Shown here piece after piece: positions 59,770-64,000 of a DNA stretch of 64,000 nt (position 1 is its first letter; every line of letters starts with the position of its first letter). The notes under the pieces were generated by a model that saw only the letters and a program-made list of their open reading frames with translations, ran no database searches and had not been told where the DNA came from. The stretch comes from Oceanobacillus polygoni (GTDB taxonomy: Bacteria; Bacillota; Bacilli; Bacillales; Amphibacillaceae). The stretch spans positions 1-64,000 of the forward strand of contig NZ_PIJY01000027.1 in the NCBI RefSeq assembly GCF_008304605.1, in the 5' to 3' direction. The translations under genes were made by a program, and so were the position numbers.

Positions 59770-60648
59770 TCATGCCACATGGAGAAGATGATTTCTGTAT
59801 TGTACAGGAGTCATCTTCTTTAAGTTCCATTGGTATCTGAAATTGTTATAGTACGTCATATAATTTTTGATTTCTTTTTTGAGTTCTTCTATTGTATTAC
59901 AGGGCTTTATATAGGCTTCATCTTTGAAGTGACCAAAGAAAGATTCTTGGGGAGCGTTATCCCAACAGTTTCCTCTTCTTGACATAGATTGACCAATCGC
60001 TAGTTTCCTCACCTGTTTTTGAAAGGTCGGACTTGTATAATGCACTCCTTGATCAGAGTGAATAAAAGCCCCTTCAGCCAACTTTACTCGTTTATTCTTC
60101 ATTAATTTTACTAATGTATCTGTAGCTAAATCTAATGTCATTCTACTGGACACATTATAGGCAAGTATTTCATTCGTTGAACTATCTTTAATAGTGGACA
60201 AATAAGCCTTCTGTCCATTACTGTAATATAAATAAGTTATATCAGTGAGTAGTACTTTTCCCGGAATTCCTTGTTTAAACTTTCGGTTTAATAAATTGGG
60301 CAATACTGTGTATTCTTGAGTGGCCTTTAACATTTTCTTGTAAGGATTGGCCCTTCTAATAGAACAGACGATTTTATATTTCTTCATAATTCTTCGAATT
60401 CGCTTCAAGTTATAAGTAATTTGAAACTGTCCTTCTAATGTCATCTTAATCTGGCGTGCACCCTTTTTGCGGCGTTTAAAATTAAAAGCCTTTAAAATAT
60501 GCCCTTTAATGATCATGTCTTCTTTTTCTCGTTTTTCTCTTCTTTCCTGAGATTTTGAAGAAAAATAGTTATAGTAACCTGAGCGTGAAATCCCCGAAAT
60601 TTTGCATAAGAAACTTACCATCTTTTTGAGTTTGTACTTTTCAATCAC
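59770..60648 (-). CDS. IS3-family transposase OrfB (DDE integrase domain)
   Basis: The 292-residue frame holds the HTH_21 segment (SGISRSGYYNYF) and the rve catalytic core: TDITYL (Asp), HSDQGVHYTS (Asp) and NAPQESFFGHFKDE (Glu), the DDE triad of the IS150/IS3 group. A GTG at 60648 is the nominal start, but the frame is open back into orfA, so the active protein is probably the OrfAB fusion made by -1 frameshifting at the A AAA AAG heptamer (60726-60732). Confidence 0.92.
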   Translation of the reverse strand: MIEKYKLKKMVSFLCKISGISRSGYYNYFSSKSQERREKREKEDMIIKGHILKAFNFKRRKKGARQIKMTLEGQFQITYNLKRIRRIMKKYKIVCSIRRANPYKKMLKATQEYTVLPNLLNRKFKQGIPGKVLLTDITYLYYSNGQKAYLSTIKDSSTNEILAYNVSSRMTLDLATDTLVKLMKNKRVKLAEGAFIHSDQGVHYTSPTFQKQVRKLAIGQSMSRRGNCWDNAPQESFFGHFKDEAYIKPCNTIEELKKEIKNYMTYYNNFRYQWNLKKMTPVQYRNHLLHVA

Positions 60649-60686
60649 TGAACGTATTAAAAGAAACCTCTGTTCAGAAGAGGCTT

Positions 60687-61106
60687 TTACTCGTTTCTCT
60701 CCTGCCTCCTTTCCATCATGTCTAACTTTTTTAGTAACTCATTCTCAGCCCTCAACAATTGAATTTGAGCTTCTAATCTAACATTCTTTTCTTCTAGAGA
60801 AAGATTTTTCTTAGTTGGTCTCCCCGAATTTTCTTTTCGTGTATCTCTAAGTCCCAATACTCCTGATTTATTAAAAACAGTTCGCCATCTAGAAGCAGAT
60901 CTATGTACTCTTACGATACCAATGATTTCAATATCAAAACCATTCTCTTCGAATATCTGTCTTGGCAATTTTCCATTCTCATTTTCCGCTATAAAAATCC
61001 TCTTAAATTCGTCTGTATATGTAACACCCTTTGAACTTACAGATTGAACATATCTATTATTAGATAGTATTTCTATTTCTTTTTCAGTAAATTGTTTTTT
61101 TGACAT
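60687..61106 (-). CDS. IS3-family transposase OrfA (HTH protein)
   Basis: The 139-residue protein has an N-terminal TYTDEFKRIFI segment, a helix-turn-helix (GVLGLRDTRKENSGRP) and a C-terminal leucine-zipper-like helix (EKNVRLEAQIQLLRAENELLKKLDMM). The ATG at 61106 follows GGAGAAC; the frame extends to 61145 without a ribosome site. The slippery heptamer lies near its 3' end. Confidence 0.85.
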   Translation of the reverse strand: MSKKQFTEKEIEILSNNRYVQSVSSKGVTYTDEFKRIFIAENENGKLPRQIFEENGFDIEIIGIVRVHRSASRWRTVFNKSGVLGLRDTRKENSGRPTKKNLSLEEKNVRLEAQIQLLRAENELLKKLDMMERRQERNE

Positions 61107-61218
61107 ATAAATGTTCTCCGATTCCCTATTTTTTTCATTATACATAAAAGTACCCTCTAGAAGCAGACCTTTTTTTAGTGTCTACTCTATAGGGTACATT
61201 TTAATTACTGGTTGACCA

Positions 61219-61453
61219 TTTTTTATATGGTCTTATCCTTAAAGTTGTTGTAGCCGGGGTAGAACGACCACACCCGTGGAACTTGATTCCGTCAACTAAG
61301 CTGTTCGCTCCCTATTTATAGAGACATGATTGAGTCTGGTCGGGACATTAATCTCTTATAACAAGCGAAACTATGATACTGCAAGAAGGATTAGGAATAC
61401 CGACAAATATATTTTATTGGAGGAGATAACGAATGAATCCAGTGGTTGGTCTG
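61219..61453 (+). mobile_element. left-end remnant of an IS110-family element
   Basis: After GGAGGAG an ATG at 61433 opens MNPVVGL, the N terminus I recognise from IS110-family transposases of Bacillaceae, then the sequence switches at about 61454 into a toxin gene on the other strand. The roughly 190 nt upstream of the ATG would be the non-coding left end, the region from which IS110-type bridge RNAs are made. The other side abuts the IS3 element. Confidence 0.55.
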
Positions 61454-61602
61454 GGGAAAGTACTCAAGCCTAGATATGGATTCTTCAAAGTATCCAATAA
61501 GTCAATTGCAGCCTTTGGTGCTTTAAGAGTTTCGGTAATATAGTCTGTTATATCTCTTAAATCATCTAAAGCCAAAGGCAAATATTTCAGTCTATACATC
61601 AT
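61454..61602 (-). pseudogene. RelE/ParE-type toxin remnant, frameshifted and truncated
   Basis: The frame opens MMYRLKYLPLALDDLRDITDYI, a ParE/RelE N terminus, overlapping the antitoxin stop codon by 11 nt. After DLLDTL the frame shifts: restoring one G near 61485 gives EESISRLEYFP, the expected family continuation. Homology then stops at about 61454 where the IS110 left end begins. The toxin's C-terminal catalytic residues are missing, so it should be inactive. Confidence 0.75.
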
Positions 61603-61876
61603 CGTCAACCTTGTTAGCAAGTCTTGACCTTAAGTCTGAAAATACTTCTTCATGTGTATATCGTTTATCCGTGGACTTAGCTTCCAGTTCCGCTTCTTTT
61701 AGCTTGAAATAAACCTCACTTTCAAACAATCTCCTTTCGTATGCTTCGATGCTCATTACCACCATGTCACCATAACCATTCTTCGTCAAAAATATGGGTT
61801 CTGACGATTCGTGCACCATCCTTGAAATATCTGCGAAGCTATTGCGTAAATCTGAAATTGGTCTAATATGTGGCAT
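61592..61876 (-). CDS. Phd/YefM-family antitoxin
   Basis: The 94-residue protein has the Phd fold (IRPISDLRNSFADISRMVHESSEPIFLTKNGYGDMVVMSIEAYERR) and a charged C-terminal toxin-wrapping helix. The start follows GAAGGGAT. It is the first gene of a type II toxin-antitoxin pair whose toxin is broken, so it persists as an orphan DNA-binding protein. Confidence 0.88.
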   Translation of the reverse strand: MPHIRPISDLRNSFADISRMVHESSEPIFLTKNGYGDMVVMSIEAYERRLFESEVYFKLKEAELEAKSTDKRYTHEEVFSDLRSRLANKVDDDV

Positions 61877-62245
61877 AATATCATCCCTTCATTAACTTAG
61901 CATAATTTTATCATAATTACGCTAACCCTTTAATCAGACTAACCTCAAAAAGTCCTAAAGTCCCTGTATTACCAGAAATTTTAGGACACCTGTTACTACT
62001 TGATTATTTAAAAAAACTTTAAATTCTAGATAAAGAGAGGGGAAAATAGGGTAAAAAGAAATTATTTTGATATGACTGGAGTCCATTTTTGAAGTGAACG
62101 AAGCAGTAAAATAACGAAAAGAAACAATTAAATCGCATCACCTCATTTTCAAACAACCAGTCACTCAGATCAAGAGAAAAGAAGATTAATTTCCCTTAAA
62201 ATATTTCATCTTTTATACTTCTTAAAAAGTTACTTTCCACTAACC
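61877..62245. other. intergenic region between the antitoxin gene and opuAA
   Basis: No gene and no strong terminator for opuAA are seen. The A+T-rich sequence around 61900-61930 should hold the antitoxin promoter; TATGCTAAG-type words are present on the minus strand, but no firm -35 box. Confidence 0.35.
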
Positions 62246-63415
62246 TCAAACCAAACTCTCCAAAATCCTGTTCTGCGGCAGCACACCAATAAGCCTTTCA
62301 TTCTCTACAACGGCAAGCGGGTAAAAGCTCTTTATTGATTGTTCTAGCAGATTCTGGATATACACATTCTTTGCTACTTTTTCATAATCATCTTTTATAA
62401 TCTGCCTCAAATCTTTACCTCCCTCTAAACCATGCAGCGCATCATCAAGTGACAGTATTCCTTGTATCTTTTCTTCTTCATTGACAACATAAAGCTCTGA
62501 ACATCCACTTGCATTTATTTTGTCAATTGCTGTTTCCAAGTCATCCCAAAGCTGAATAACAGCTTGAGGATCCATCATCATATGGCGTACCTGAAAAATT
62601 TTCGAACGATCAATTTCTTTCACAAACGCTTCTATATATGTATTTGCCGGTTTCCTTAATATCTCTATAGGAGAACCGATCTGTTCAACTTCTCCGTTTT
62701 TCATTACAGCTACCCGATTGCCAAGTTTAAATGCTTCATTGACGTCATGTGTGATGAATATAATTGTTTTCTTTAGTCTTTGCTGCAGCTCTAATAATTC
62801 CTGCTGCATTTCTCGACGAATTAGCGGGTCGAGTGCACTAAATGGTTCATCCATTAATAATATATCTGGATCATTCGCAAGCGCTCGAGCAAGTCCTACA
62901 CGCTGCTGCATACCACCGCTTAACTCATCTGGATATTTGTTTTCCCAGCCTTTTAATCCAACAGATTCGATACGCTTATGAATAATTTCCGCTCGTTCCT
63001 TGGCAGAAATCTTACGAATCTCTAAGCCATAGCCAACATTTTCCGCTACTGTTCTATGATTGAATAGCCCGAAATGCTGGAATACCATTGCGATTTTACG
63101 TTGTCTAAATTTCTTCAGTTGACGCGGGCTATATGCTGTAATATCTTCTCCATCTACCAAAACCTTTCCATCTGTTGGCTCATGCAGCATGTTAATGCAA
63201 CGAATTAGGGTGGACTTTCCACTTCCAGAAAGCCCCATTATCACAAAGATCTCGCCCTCTTTCACTTCAAAAGAAACATTGCGAATCCCTACCGTATGTC
63301 CAGTTTTCTGAAATATTTCTTCTTTAGTCAAATCTTCCTCAAGATACGGAACGATTTTAGTAGGATGAGGGCCATAGATTTTAGATACGCTGTTAATTTC
63401 TAATTTAGACATCAT
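62246..63415 (-). CDS. opuAA: glycine betaine/proline ABC transporter ATP-binding protein
   Basis: The 389-residue ATPase has Walker A GLSGSGKST, AMVFQHFGLFNHRTV, signature LSGGMQQRVGLARAL, Walker B ILLMDEPFSALDPLIR and the H-loop ITHD. A C-terminal tandem CBS module (about residues 275-389) is expected to sense ionic strength, as in OpuA. The start codon follows the permease stop directly (TAAATG). Confidence 0.93.
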   Translation of the reverse strand: MMSKLEINSVSKIYGPHPTKIVPYLEEDLTKEEIFQKTGHTVGIRNVSFEVKEGEIFVIMGLSGSGKSTLIRCINMLHEPTDGKVLVDGEDITAYSPRQLKKFRQRKIAMVFQHFGLFNHRTVAENVGYGLEIRKISAKERAEIIHKRIESVGLKGWENKYPDELSGGMQQRVGLARALANDPDILLMDEPFSALDPLIRREMQQELLELQQRLKKTIIFITHDVNEAFKLGNRVAVMKNGEVEQIGSPIEILRKPANTYIEAFVKEIDRSKIFQVRHMMMDPQAVIQLWDDLETAIDKINASGCSELYVVNEEEKIQGILSLDDALHGLEGGKDLRQIIKDDYEKVAKNVYIQNLLEQSIKSFYPLAVVENERLIGVLPQNRILESLV

Positions 63416-64000
63416 TTAGTTCCGTTCCTTTCTCGCTCTGCTTTGCGTTCTGTTGGAAATAGCAAGTGTTAGTCGATCCATAATAATTGCGATAAATACG
63501 ATACTAATTCCTGCTTCAAATCCTTGCGCTACATCAATTCGATTTAAAGCTGATAACACTTCCAAACCAAGCCCTTCCACACCTACCATGGAAGCAACTA
63601 CAACCATTGCAAGTGCCATCATCGTTGTTTGGTTTACACCGGTCATTATCGTCGGCAGTGCCTGAGGAATTTGTACCTTTATCAGTAACTGCCATTTGGA
63701 CGGACCAAATGATAAACCTGCCTCTACCACTTCCTCTGGGACCCCACGAATCGCTAAATTCGTTAAACGCATAATCGGCGGAAGTGCATAAATAATCGTC
63801 GAAAGCACACCAGGAACAAGTCCTAAGCCAAAGAAAAAGATTCCTGGTATAAGATAAACAAAAGATGGCATCGTCTGCATCGCATCAAGCAATGGTTTAA
63901 TAAAGGTTTCAAATCGATTATTGGAAGCCATGATAATACCCAGAGGTATCCCTATCATAATGGTAATAACCACACTTGAAATAACAATCGTTAAGGTATA
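63416..64000 (-). CDS. opuAB: glycine betaine/proline ABC transporter permease, N terminus outside the window
   Basis: The 194 C-terminal residues of a ProW/OpuAB-type permease are present; the frame is open to the window edge. The binding-protein-dependent transport signature is clear: LLDAMQTMPSFVYLIPGIFFFGLG, VPEEVVEAGLSFGPSKWQLLIKVQIPQALPTIM. It is cotranscribed with opuAA. Order here is permease-ATPase-binding protein. Confidence 0.92.
   Translation of the reverse strand, partial: YTLTIVISSVVITIMIGIPLGIIMASNNRFETFIKPLLDAMQTMPSFVYLIPGIFFFGLGLVPGVLSTIIYALPPIMRLTNLAIRGVPEEVVEAGLSFGPSKWQLLIKVQIPQALPTIMTGVNQTTMMALAMVVVASMVGVEGLGLEVLSALNRIDVAQGFEAGISIVFIAIIMDRLTLAISNRTQSRARKERN

Larger units (their letters stand above)
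59717..61218 (-). mobile_element. IS3-family insertion sequence
   Basis: A 1.5-kb element has imperfect terminal inverted repeats of about 40 bp (left AGGTTAACCAGAAATTTAAA..., right, inverted, TGGTCAACCAGTAATTAAAA..., both then reading TGTACCCT). It carries overlapping orfA and orfB. No target-site duplication is evident, so the insertion may be old or rearranged. Exact ends are uncertain by a few bases. Confidence 0.8.

Overview
The window looks like chromosomal DNA from an A+T-rich, low-GC Gram-positive rod of the Bacillaceae, most likely a halotolerant Oceanobacillus/Virgibacillus-type organism. This rests on gene order that follows the B. subtilis yefA-dgkB-gatBAC ... yerH-ligA-pcrA-pcrB-yerC-yerB-yerA-purD...purE-yebE axis, strong AGGAGG ribosome sites, frequent TTG starts, glycine-betaine uptake genes, and two kinds of palindromic intergenic repeat typical of these genera. 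No rRNA, tRNA or CRISPR array was seen.

Region 1 (1-9 kb, minus strand): rlmCD, a Uma2-type nuclease gene with an in-frame stop, dgkB and gatCAB. Next comes a compact signalling pair: a 422-residue HTH-TPR regulator of the RRNPP (NprR/PlcR-like) type, followed 13 nt later by a 49-residue secreted propeptide gene. Region 2 (9-19 kb): camS, ligA, pcrA, a structured mobile-looking repeat, pcrB, yerC, yerB, yerA. Region 3 (19-29.4 kb): the purine operon purE-K-L-F-M-N-H-D behind paired PurR-box-like sites and a C74-type (guanine) riboswitch with a readable terminator/antiterminator switch. The operon lacks purB, purC, purS and purQ, and the purF reading frame has TGA where the catalytic N-terminal cysteine should be, so de novo purine synthesis encoded here appears broken. 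The guanine/hypoxanthine permease gene at 54-55.5 kb has the same promoter, PurR-box and riboswitch layout, which fits reliance on purine uptake.

Region 4 (29.5-31.5 kb, plus strand): a YtrABC-like ABC exporter operon with a 46-nt perfect palindrome over its promoter. Region 5 (31.5-48 kb, minus strand): a long accessory operon. It holds a TetR regulator, two acyl-CoA ligases, a MaoC hydratase, two KAS III-like enzymes with a Cys-His-His instead of Cys-His-Asn active site, an alpha/beta hydrolase, an SDR and a complete five-gene Liv-type ABC importer. A 1082-residue STAND/SARP-type activator lies just upstream. Together they look like uptake, CoA activation and beta-oxidation-like breakdown of a carboxylic acid.

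Region 6 (48-57.5 kb): yebE, an atypical Nramp transporter, a diverged MOSC protein, msrA, a class-I glutamine amidotransferase-like hydrolase, an MFS permease, pbuG, and an LRR-TraB lipoprotein. Region 7 (57.6-64 kb): an opuA glycine-betaine transporter whose binding-protein gene is separated from its ATPase and permease genes by about 3.6 kb of accessory debris: a frameshifted unknown gene, an intact IS3-family element, the left end of an IS110-family element, and a Phd-type antitoxin whose partner toxin is frameshifted and cut off.
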